Positions 17,716 to 25,081 of a stretch of DNA of 64,000 nucleotides are shown here, in pieces. The stretch comes from JBCCGG01 sp039029395 (lineage in GTDB: Bacteria; Pseudomonadota; Alphaproteobacteria; Kiloniellales; JAKSDN01). Positions within the stretch are counted from its first letter, which is position 1. Every line of letters starts with the position of its first letter. The notes beneath the pieces were generated by a model that was not told where the DNA came from, searched no databases, and saw nothing but the letters and a program-made list of their open reading frames with translations. The stretch covers positions 33,403 through 97,402 of the forward strand of contig JBCCGG010000020.1 of NCBI GenBank assembly GCA_039029395.1, read 5' to 3'. The position numbers were made by a program, and so were the translations under genes.

Positions 17716-18695
17716 GTGGCAACAGCCGCCTGACTTTGAAACCGCCAATGACTGGGCGGCAAGCCCGCCACGGGCGCACGGAAGCTTGCTAGCGAGTCGC
17801 CCAAGAGGCATCCCAGATAGACGGTGCGCAAGTCGGGACCGCCGAAGGCCAGACTCGAGACATTCTTTAGAGAGCGCCCCGACACGCGGTCCAGGTGAGG
17901 GCGGCCCATGGTGCCACCGCGGTATGCTTCCTCGACCCATGCCAGATGGTCCGGGTCGTTATCTTCCAGGATGACCGTCTGTTCGCCGTCCGGCGCGATC
18001 CGGATGATCCGGTTGCTCACGATGCTGGTGATCCAGATGCCCCCTTGCGAATCGAAAGTGAGACCGTCCGGGAAGGTTCCGGGCCCAAAGCGAGCAACCA
18101 CGGTCCGGTTCGTAAGGCAACCGTCCACCCCCACATCGAAGCGAGTCAGACGGCGGGCGAAGGTCTCGTTGACATAGAGCTGCCCACTCTCGGGGTGAAC
18201 CAGGCATTCGTTGGTGTAACCCAGGCCGTCGACAACGATTCGGGCGTCATCTTGATCCAGCAAGACGATGAAACCGTCAGCCCGATCGGCGCGGTAACCG
18301 AGGCTGCGCGGCGATTGCCGGGTGCTGACGGTTATCCAGATCCTTCGCTGGCCATCTAAGTGAACATAATTGGTGGGTGGGAGCGGCTCTCCCCCAACCT
18401 CCAGCAGGACCGGCGAGAGCATGCCCGATGGTGCCAAGCGGTACACCCCACCGTCCTGTTCTCCCAAATGCGCCAGCAGCCAGCCACCGTCCTCCAGAAC
18501 GGCAATTCCATTCGGCTTCGGCGCAAAGTCTCCCTCGGCGAGAACGGTCCTCTGGGCGCCATCGGCACCAATCACCGTGACTCCGCCCCGCCAATCCGAA
18601 ACGTGCAGGGCACCATCGGCCGTGGCCAGCACGCACTCTGGCCTGTGCAGGCCGCAACCGACAAAAGCTAGGTGGTTCACATCGCTCAAAGACAC
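17712..18695 (-). CDS. SMP-30/gluconolactonase family lactonase
   Basis: A 327-residue six-bladed beta-propeller hydrolase. The likely divalent-metal ligands are Glu in RPECVLA (residue 20 region), Asn in PTNYVHLD, Asn in YTNECLVHP and Asp in FPDGLTFD. These enzymes open sugar lactones made by dehydrogenases of the Gfo/Idh type (family knowledge), and the gene is coupled to such a dehydrogenase by a 4-base overlap. No signal peptide is seen, so it acts in the cytoplasm. The pair oxidation-then-lactone opening fits the sugar-acid pathway completed by the downstream dehydratase. Confidence 0.87.
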   Translation of the reverse strand: MSLSDVNHLAFVGCGLHRPECVLATADGALHVSDWRGGVTVIGADGAQRTVLAEGDFAPKPNGIAVLEDGGWLLAHLGEQDGGVYRLAPSGMLSPVLLEVGGEPLPPTNYVHLDGQRRIWITVSTRQSPRSLGYRADRADGFIVLLDQDDARIVVDGLGYTNECLVHPESGQLYVNETFARRLTRFDVGVDGCLTNRTVVARFGPGTFPDGLTFDSQGGIWITSIVSNRIIRIAPDGEQTVILEDNDPDHLAWVEEAYRGGTMGRPHLDRVSGRSLKNVSSLAFGGPDLRTVYLGCLLGDSLASFRAPVAGLPPSHWRFQSQAAVAT

Positions 18696-18861
18696 ATCCT
18701 AGTCGCCGTGCAATTCCCCAGGGCAGCTCGAGAAAGCGTTGTGGGGGAGGATAACCAACTCAGTAATGAGTTTGCTGGCCCTGCACAAGACACGCCAGAG
18801 GATAAATGTGTTCCGGTCGTGAATGTCCTTTGGCTTGCGCGCTTTGCGTCCCGCTGGCTGA

Positions 18862-19650
18862 TCAATCCTCGTTTCGACCAATGGCCGAACCGCCGCGGTT
18901 TAGTTTGAGAACTCGTCGTCCCAAGCCATTTTCCGTGGTCTCGCGCGGTCGGTACTCGCAGCCGATCGGTCCGAGGTACCCAGCCTGCCTGAACGCAGGT
19001 AGAATGACCCTGTAGTCGAGCTCACCGGCTAAGGGCTCCGTCCGCCCTTAGGCCGAAGCGATCTGGACATGGCCGACCTGGGGCGCGACCTTCTGGAAAT
19101 TAGCCAGGAGAGATCCGCTCTCGCGGTAGACATGATAGCAATCGAACAGGATTTTCAGCCTCGGATGATCAACTTCATCTACGACCGTTGTCGCCTGCTC
19201 GACAGTTCGGAGAAAATAGCCGGGTAACTGCTCTGTACATACCGGCTCGATCAAGACGTTGAGGGATGTGTGATCAAGGGCAAACCGCAGTGTTCGGAGG
19301 TAGCATTCGAAAGGCTCACGGCCCTCGGCTCTGCCCGCCAGAACATGGATTGCACCGGCACCGATATCCTCAGCGAGATCGATCGCATCCTCAATGTCGC
19401 GCTTTGCCTGATCGGCGAGTGTTGGAATCGCCGCGCAGCCCACCGTATCACCTATGCGAACATTGAGGCCAACGACTGGCAAAGCTTTTTCAGCCAATAG
19501 CTCCTTGAGTGTCGAGCGGTCTTCCCTTTGGGCCTCATCATGAAACTACACCGCGTCAAACCCATGGACAGCCGCAAGCCGAATGCGATCGAGAAACTGC
19601 CTTTCTTTCCAGAGGCGGCCTATGTTTGCTGAAAAGCGGAAGAGTGACAA
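18862..19650 (-). pseudogene. Hydroxypyruvate isomerase / 2-oxotetronate isomerase (Hyi/OtnI family), two nonsense codons
   Basis: A single unshifted frame of 263 codons shows a full-length Hyi/OtnI TIM-barrel isomerase. Recognisable parts are FSANIGRLWKERQFLDRIRL, FHDEAQRED, LPVVGLNVRIGDTVGCA, HVLAGRAEG, LFDCYHVYRESG, GELDYRVILPAF and GCEYRPRETTENGLG. It is broken by TAG at 19546-19548, where family members usually have glutamate (DAVEFHDE), and by TAA at 19048-19050 just before GRTEP. No frameshift is present, so the loss looks recent. A TTG start at 19650 follows GGAG by six bases. It sits upstream of the lactonase gene and directly behind an IS5 remnant. The enzyme would interconvert 2-oxo and 3-oxo tetronates or hydroxypyruvate and tartronate semialdehyde. 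Confidence 0.82.
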
Positions 19651-19681
19651 TCTCGTCTCCGATCGATGCGAGAAAACCTGA

Positions 19682-20229
19682 CTAGGCCGTAGACTCATAA
19701 CTGGGCAGCCAGATGCGGATTGAGGCCAGCTTGACGGCGGCGAGGAAGTTAAGCGGGTTCTTGTCGTAGCGTGTTGCGATGGCGCGGGATTGCTCGAGCT
19801 TGTTGAAGAAGCGCTCGACGAGATTTCGCTGGCGGTAGAGCCACTTGCTGAAGGCGAAGCGGTCCTTGCGGTTGCTCTTGGCAGGGATGTTGGCCCAGGC
19901 CCCGCGTTTGGTCGCCAGCCTGCGAATGGCGTTGCTGTCATAAGACTTGTCGGCCAGCAGGATGTCGCCGTCGAAGGCCTTGGAGACCTCCTCCAGAAGG
20001 TGATCCCAAACCCCCGCTTTGCGCCAGCGCACGAAGCGGTTGTAGCAGGTCGTGTGGGGGCCGTAGCGCTCCGGAATGTCCGCCCAGGGTGAGCCTGTGC
20101 GAAAGCGCCAGAGAATGCCGTTCAGAACCCGGCGGTCATCGACCCGCGCACGCCGCGCGGCTTGTTCGGCAGCAAGGGTTGGATCACGGACCACTCAGGT
20201 TCGGTCAGCTCCTAGCGACGGCGGCTCAT
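19682..20229 (-). pseudogene. IS5 family transposase remnant
   Basis: A decayed DDE transposase. The frame from ATG 20229 begins MSRRR, hits TAG at codon 6 where relatives have tyrosine, then resumes ELTEPEWSVIQPLLPNKPRG. A one-base loss shifts the frame before RVDDRRVLNG. From there the sequence runs to the normal C-terminus ending YESTA. An internal deletion joins KAFDGD directly to ILLADKSYDSNAIRRL, removing roughly 100 residues including the first catalytic aspartate region of full-length relatives. With three independent lesions it cannot be active. It lies between the isomerase pseudogene and a LysR gene and probably separated a once-divergent pair. Confidence 0.85.
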
Positions 20230-20265
20230 TTTTCCTCCTCCACATCAAGGAGAGAGGTGAATCAC
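19682..20265 (-). mobile_element. IS5-type insertion sequence remnant
   Basis: This is the body of the dead element. A GTGAATCAC stretch at 20257-20265 on the transposase-start side may be part of its terminal repeat, but I could not find a matching repeat on the other side, so the ends are approximate. No target-site duplication was identified. Confidence 0.5.
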
Positions 20266-20282
20266 ATCCGAGCCGAAGTGGG

Positions 20283-20338
20283 AATCCAATTTATGAGTTC
20301 ATGGCCTAGTGAGATTGCAGCCATATGAAAATTGGATT
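20283..20338. promoter_or_regulatory. 10-base inverted repeat before LysR gene
   Basis: AATCCAATTT at 20283-20292 is matched perfectly in inverted orientation by AAATTGGATT at 20329-20338, with a 36-base spacer. The pair lies immediately upstream of the preferred LysR start. It is a candidate autoregulatory or co-regulator site, and the function is inferred only from position and symmetry. Confidence 0.5.
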
Positions 20339-20366
20339 ATATTTTTATCTAACCATGGAAAACTCT

Positions 20367-21296
20367 ATGGCTTATACCCTACGACAATTGAACTATGCCA
20401 TCGCCGTTGTCGACTTGGGCAGCATCACCCAAGCCTCGAAGAAACTTGGCATATCGCAGCCGGCAATCTCTGCGGCTTTGAACGAGCTGGAGCGGGAGTT
20501 CGCTCTTACGATTTTCGCGCGACGCCCGGCCCAACGAATCTCGCTTACTCCGGCAGGCCAGCGCTTCATTGACAAAGCACGATTGCTACTCGACCGCGTG
20601 CACGACTTCGAGACCGACGCCATTGGGCTTCGGCGCGAGATCAAGGGAAAGCTGGAGATCGGCTGCTTTGCCCCAACGGCGCCCTTCATGATACCTCTGA
20701 TCATTGCCGGGCTCTCGGAGAACTATCCAGACATCGAGCTCCACCTTCACGAAAGCGACCTGGACGAATTGAACCGTGGTCTTGCATCGAGCACGATCGA
20801 CGCGGCCCTGACGTACGACCTGAAGCTTGACCGTGGCGTTCGTTTCGAGCCGCTCGTCAGAACACCGGTTTACGCTTTGCTGTCGGCAAGCGATCCCTTG
20901 GCGTCCGAGGAAAGCGTATCGCTCTACGATCTTGCCGAGCGGCCAATGATCGCCTTTGACCTGCCCATCACCGGACAGTTCTTTCGCTCCCCATTTCAAA
21001 GCTTGGGCCTTCAGCCACGGGTCGCCTATCAGGTCAAATCCTATGAAATGGTCCGCGGATTGGTAGGTGCGGGCGTCGGTTTCTCATTGCTCATCATGAG
21101 ACCCACGAGCGATCAAACCTACGAGGGCAAAGCTGTGGTTTGCCGGCCATTGCGAGAGCCACTTCCAAGCCCCCACTATGGCGTCGCCTTCAATGCCCAA
21201 TCGCTCCCCACACGCCTTGTGGGGACCTTTGCCGAGCATTGCCATAAGGTGATCAAGGAAGAAGGCCGCGCCAACAAATTCTTCGTTCGCGGGTAG
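20367..21296 (+). CDS. LysR family transcriptional regulator
   Basis: About 309 residues. The helix-turn-helix begins at once (YTLRQLNYAIAVVDLGSITQ, then GISQPAISAALNELEREFAL). A LysR effector domain follows from about residue 90 (KLEIGCFAPTAPFMIPLIIA). The frame is also open to ATGs at 20325 and 20355. The start at 20367 best fits the family N-terminus and leaves the inverted repeat at 20283-20338 outside the gene, but no clear ribosome site decides it. Apart from the IS remnant, it is divergent from the isomerase/lactonase/oxidoreductase genes, so control of the sugar-acid operon is a likely original role. Confidence 0.87.
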   Translation: MAYTLRQLNYAIAVVDLGSITQASKKLGISQPAISAALNELEREFALTIFARRPAQRISLTPAGQRFIDKARLLLDRVHDFETDAIGLRREIKGKLEIGCFAPTAPFMIPLIIAGLSENYPDIELHLHESDLDELNRGLASSTIDAALTYDLKLDRGVRFEPLVRTPVYALLSASDPLASEESVSLYDLAERPMIAFDLPITGQFFRSPFQSLGLQPRVAYQVKSYEMVRGLVGAGVGFSLLIMRPTSDQTYEGKAVVCRPLREPLPSPHYGVAFNAQSLPTRLVGTFAEHCHKVIKEEGRANKFFVRG

Positions 21297-21515
21297 GTGC
21301 GGTTAGAGGTTCCGAGACACGACCCACCCGTTGATCGGACAGCTGTTGGGGTTTGGAAGGACTCCGCCTTTTAGGGATGACGCGGTGCCTTTAGGCGCCA
21401 TCGCCGCAGCCGCTGTACCACGCACTCGAGTTTAGTGTTTACCGAATTGTCCTTGTCTCGTGCAGAAGACATCGCCACCATCCATCAGGATCCACACAAT
21501 CCTCGCCGGGCGACG

Positions 21516-22088
21516 TCAGTCTTGGTGGTCATGGGTCATCTCTTCGGTGTGGGTCGCCTCTTGGGCGCCGTGGTGTGCCGACTCAGGCTCGGCCGACAGG
21601 ATGTAGTCCTCGGGCAGTTCGGTGAAGGCGACGATGTGCCCGCCGCGCGCCGCAACGAAGTCCTCGGCGTCCGCCCTTGCGGCGAAGGGAACGGCCTCGC
21701 GCGCGCCCATGCCGCCACGCCGGTCGCTATGGATCACGTAGTGAGCGCCGGTCGCCTCGATCCAGGTGCCGGCCTCCGGCGTCGCCCAAGTGGCGCGGCC
21801 CATATCGTTGACATAGATCGCGGCGATCGCTTTGGGCTCGTCGGGCAGCATGGTGAAGGCGACCGCGTCGCGCACCGAGCTGAACCAGATCGGCTCGGCC
21901 GTACCCCTGAGAAACAGTTGCGCCTTCGGGCCGTGGTGATCGGCTACGATCATGTTGCAGTAATAGCCGATCGCCTCGCGGGTCAACTCTTGCGGCGCCG
22001 GCTTGGCGGCCTGCTGCTCGGAGTCGCCGCAGGCGGCAAGCAACAAACCAGCGGCAAGCAGGCAATTGAGCAAGGTCTGAAGCCTCAT
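21516..22088 (-). CDS. nosL: NosL copper-binding lipoprotein
   Basis: A 190-residue outer-periplasmic lipoprotein with lipobox LAAC (Cys20 is the lipid site). The NosL copper-chaperone motif is YYCNM (Cys44, Met46). The central NosL domain is seen in IWFSSVRDAVAFTMLP, and it ends in a histidine-rich tail (HHGAQEATHTEEMTHDHQ) that may add copper binding. NosL delivers Cu(I) to apo-NosZ for assembly of the CuZ centre (established knowledge). It is the last gene of the nos operon, three bases after nosY. The 219 bases beyond it, up to the convergent LysR gene, show nothing recognisable. Confidence 0.93.
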   Translation of the reverse strand: MRLQTLLNCLLAAGLLLAACGDSEQQAAKPAPQELTREAIGYYCNMIVADHHGPKAQLFLRGTAEPIWFSSVRDAVAFTMLPDEPKAIAAIYVNDMGRATWATPEAGTWIEATGAHYVIHSDRRGGMGAREAVPFAARADAEDFVAARGGHIVAFTELPEDYILSAEPESAHHGAQEATHTEEMTHDHQD

Positions 22089-22091
22089 TTT

Positions 22092-22919
22092 CTAGATCTC
22101 CTTGCGAATGAAGAGGGCCGTCGCCGCCCCGAGCGCTGTGGCCGTCCACAGCGCAAGCAGCCCAAGGGGCAATGCCGGATGGGGAACTGTTTGAGCGCCG
22201 AGCCCGGCCAAGCCGCCGGCCTCGCGTACTCCCTCGACCAAGGTTAAGTTGAAGACCCGGAAGGCGTCGGTTGGATTGGCTAGAAGCAGCGCAGTGAACA
22301 GCCCGCTGGAGAGGCTCTGGTTGCTGTCGAGCAGCAGCGCGCCGAGCAGGCCAAGATCGTACAATACCACCAGGACCAGCCACAGGGTAAGCGCCAGCCC
22401 GGCCGCCTTGCTGTGCTCCTCGACCACCACACTGATGCAGATACCGATCGCGATGAACACTGCGCCGAGCAGGACCGAGCTGGCACAGAGTGCCGCTAGC
22501 GCGTGCCAGCCTTCTGCGTCCACGCCGCCCAGAAGCGCGACCACTACCCCGGCACCACCATAGCCGATCAGGATCGCCAAAGTGAGGATCGCCAGATGGC
22601 CGAGAAACTTACCCAGAGCCACCTGCCAGCGAGCCACGGGGTAGCTGAGAAGCAGCAGCAAGGTCCCGCGCTCGGCTTCGCCGACAATGGCGTCGTAAGA
22701 CAGCATGAGGGCAATCAAGGGCAACAGGTAGACGGAGAGGCTGGCGAGGCTGACCACGGTCACGCTGAGCGCGCTCGCTTTGACTTCGCCACCTGGCGCT
22801 GCGCCCAGCAAAGCCAAGACCAGCGCCAGGCCGGCCAGGACCACAATCAAGGCGGCGATCCAGCGGTTGCGTAGGCCGTCGCGGATTTCCTTGACAATGA
22901 TCTGCCGAATCGCGCTCAT
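22092..22919 (-). CDS. nosY: NosY ABC transporter permease
   Basis: A 275-residue inner-membrane protein with six hydrophobic segments, the normal NosY size. It starts MSAIRQIIVKEIRDGLRNRW, an ABC-2 permease N-terminus. NosY forms with NosF and NosD the complex that matures the copper sites of nitrous oxide reductase (established knowledge). The ATG at 22919 overlaps the nosF stop by four bases; a much longer upstream extension in this frame is a shadow of nosF. It lies three bases before nosL. Confidence 0.93.
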   Translation of the reverse strand: MSAIRQIIVKEIRDGLRNRWIAALIVVLAGLALVLALLGAAPGGEVKASALSVTVVSLASLSVYLLPLIALMLSYDAIVGEAERGTLLLLLSYPVARWQVALGKFLGHLAILTLAILIGYGGAGVVVALLGGVDAEGWHALAALCASSVLLGAVFIAIGICISVVVEEHSKAAGLALTLWLVLVVLYDLGLLGALLLDSNQSLSSGLFTALLLANPTDAFRVFNLTLVEGVREAGGLAGLGAQTVPHPALPLGLLALWTATALGAATALFIRKEI

Positions 22920-23836
22920 GGCATCCCCTCCTCCGCCGCGAAATGGGCGTAGATATCCTCGAGACGCGGCGGTTGAATATCCAAGTCGCGCACCACACCA
23001 TTGAGTTTCGCCAGGCGACGCACGACCGCCATCTTGTCGGCCGTGCCGCAAGTGAAATCCATGGTGCCGCCTTCGACCTTCTGGAGGGCAAAGCCGCCGC
23101 CGACCGCCTCTGCGATCTCGCCAACCGACTCCGGCGTGACAGTGAGGCGCAGACGCAGGGGCAGACCCGAAGCTTGGCGCAGATCGTCTAGAGCCCCGAA
23201 AGCAACCAGCGTGCCGGCGCGCAGAATAGCCACTACATCGGCCCTGGCCTCGATTTCGCTGAGCACATGAGAAGAGACGACGGCGCTCGTACCCTCGGCG
23301 GTGAGCGCGGCGATCGCCTGGTAGAAATGACGGCGCAGAGGCGGGTCCAGACCGTTGGTCGGCTCGTCGAGAAACAAAAGACGCGGCGCGCCGAGCAGGG
23401 CTTGGGCCAAGCCCAGGCGCTGGCGCATGCCCTTGGAGTAGGTCCGCACTTTGAGGCGCGCGGCGCCGGCCAGGCCAACCTCTTCGAGCAGCTGGTCGCA
23501 GCGCGCGTGGCTCACAGCTTTCAGGCCGGCATAGAACCGTAATAGCTCGCGACCGGTCATGGCGCCTTCGAAGGCAACGTTCTCCGGCAGGTAGCCAACC
23601 GCGCGGCGCGCCTCTGCGCCGCTCGCCGTGCGGGGATCCTGGCCAAGCAGACGCACCTCCCCGTCGCTCGGCGCGGTAAGGCCGAGCAGGAGCTTCATCA
23701 AGGTCGTCTTGCCAGCGCCGTTGTGGCCCAGTAAAGCCAAACAATGACCGGCGCCAAGCGATAGGCCGACGTCGCGCAGGACCAGCTTATCGCCGTAGCG
23801 CTTGGTCAAGTGGCAGGTCTCGATCAGCTTGCTCAT
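22916..23836 (-). CDS. nosF: NosF ABC transporter ATPase
   Basis: A 306-residue cytoplasmic ATPase. Walker A is GHNGAGKT (around residues 37-44), the signature YSKGMRQRLGLAQALLG, and Walker B LLFLDEPTNGLD. The C-terminal regulatory part is typical of NosF/CcmA-like ATPases. It drives the NosDFY complex needed for CuZ assembly in NosZ (established knowledge). It overlaps nosD and nosY by four bases on each side, so the group is translationally coupled. Confidence 0.94.
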   Translation of the reverse strand: MSKLIETCHLTKRYGDKLVLRDVGLSLGAGHCLALLGHNGAGKTTLMKLLLGLTAPSDGEVRLLGQDPRTASGAEARRAVGYLPENVAFEGAMTGRELLRFYAGLKAVSHARCDQLLEEVGLAGAARLKVRTYSKGMRQRLGLAQALLGAPRLLFLDEPTNGLDPPLRRHFYQAIAALTAEGTSAVVSSHVLSEIEARADVVAILRAGTLVAFGALDDLRQASGLPLRLRLTVTPESVGEIAEAVGGGFALQKVEGGTMDFTCGTADKMAVVRRLAKLNGVVRDLDIQPPRLEDIYAHFAAEEGMP

Positions 23837-25065
23837 GGTTCGGGCGCCATCAGAGGGTGGCTATCGGTCACACCGCCGGGCCTAAGCGCCGGAAAGGCCG
23901 ATTGGGCCCACCGTAGGATCTGGGTTGCTGGACTGTTTAGAAGCAGCTTGGCGAGTGGGTGCCGCCAGACGATCTGATCAACCAGACCGTTCGGGTGATA
24001 GGGCGCGTCAGCCAAACCGTCGCCATCCAGATCGAACGCCAGATTGTCGCTCCAGTAGTTGCCGCGCCTGTCTTGCGACCACTCTACCTCTTGGGTGCCG
24101 ACGTATTTTACCTGGGTTCGATTAGCTACAAAGCTGTTACCGCTGATCTGGTTGCGCTCGGAGCCGGCGGTGAAGTGGATGCCGATCTCGCAACCCTCGA
24201 AGTGGTTGCCATGAATCGCATTCTTGTTGGCATTGTAAATGAAAACGCACTTGTGGGGGCCGTTGACCCGGTTGCCGACGATCTCAGCGCGGTTCGCGTA
24301 GTTGAGCAGCAATCCATGGTCCCGATCGCCTACCGAGCTGTTGCCTCGCACCTCCAGGCCGTGGGAGTACATGATCGCGTAGCCCACGTGATTGTCGATC
24401 GATCGGTTGTCCGAGACCTCGCTGTTGTTGGTGTACATGTAATGAATGCCGAAGCGCAGGTTACGAAATCGGTTGCGGCGAAAGGTATTTTGCTTGCTGG
24501 TCGTGACGAAGATGCCGTCCCGACCGTAGCGAATGTCGTTGCCATCGACCACGGCACCAGGGGCGTTCCAAATCTGCACCCCGTTGCCGCGTTCATTCAT
24601 ACGCAAATCCCGGCGGCCGAGAATGACGTTATCCTTCACGATCGCATCCCGAGCGCCTTTGAGGTAGACGCCGATCAGATTGTCCTCTAGGCGATTGCTC
24701 TCGATCCGGGCGCCGGTCGCACGCTTGGTGGCGAACACGCCGCTGTCCTCGGTCTCGAGCTTGAGGCCCGACCCGGTAACAGTCAGGCCACGAAGCAGAA
24801 TGCCCGGCGCGTCAAAGGTCAGCACCCTGCCCTCACCGGACCCAACGATGCGCGCGCCCGGCTGGCCGACTAAGCTCAATGCCTTGTCAATCACGATTCC
24901 GCCGACATGATCGCCGGGTGCCAGGCGCAAGGTATCGCCCGGGGCCGCGGCGGCGACGGCCCTGGCAAGGGCGCCGCCACCCGGCTTGACCTCCGCGGCC
25001 GCCGCCGGACCCGCTGCGACGAGCACCGCGAGGCCGGCGGCCAGAAGGGCCATTGCGATCATCAT
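23833..25065 (-). CDS. nosD: NosD periplasmic copper-maturation protein
   Basis: A 410-residue exported protein with a Sec signal (MMIAMALLAAGLAVLVAAGP, cleavage near AAAA-E). The mature part is a right-handed parallel beta-helix made of CASH-type repeats, visible in the repeated pattern of IVDNDI-like turns (e.g. GNGVQIWNAPGAVVDGNDIR, then NTFRRNRFRNLRFGIHYMYT). NosD is the periplasmic arm of NosDFY (established knowledge). The ATG at 25065 is chosen for the signal peptide; upstream in-frame codons overlap nosZ. It follows nosZ by 16 bases. Confidence 0.93.
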   Translation of the reverse strand: MMIAMALLAAGLAVLVAAGPAAAAEVKPGGGALARAVAAAAPGDTLRLAPGDHVGGIVIDKALSLVGQPGARIVGSGEGRVLTFDAPGILLRGLTVTGSGLKLETEDSGVFATKRATGARIESNRLEDNLIGVYLKGARDAIVKDNVILGRRDLRMNERGNGVQIWNAPGAVVDGNDIRYGRDGIFVTTSKQNTFRRNRFRNLRFGIHYMYTNNSEVSDNRSIDNHVGYAIMYSHGLEVRGNSSVGDRDHGLLLNYANRAEIVGNRVNGPHKCVFIYNANKNAIHGNHFEGCEIGIHFTAGSERNQISGNSFVANRTQVKYVGTQEVEWSQDRRGNYWSDNLAFDLDGDGLADAPYHPNGLVDQIVWRHPLAKLLLNSPATQILRWAQSAFPALRPGGVTDSHPLMAPEP

Positions 25066-25081
25066 CCCCGTTGGTCCCGCC

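Noticed and set aside
18862..19650. Programmed stop-codon readthrough or recoding in the isomerase gene
   Set aside because: Two different stops at non-catalytic and conserved positions, beside a decayed IS, fit ordinary gene loss better; no stimulatory structure was noticed.
22919..23744. Long N-terminal extension of nosY
   Set aside because: The extension is the nosF gene read in another frame. The NosY-like start is at 22919 with a 4-base overlap.
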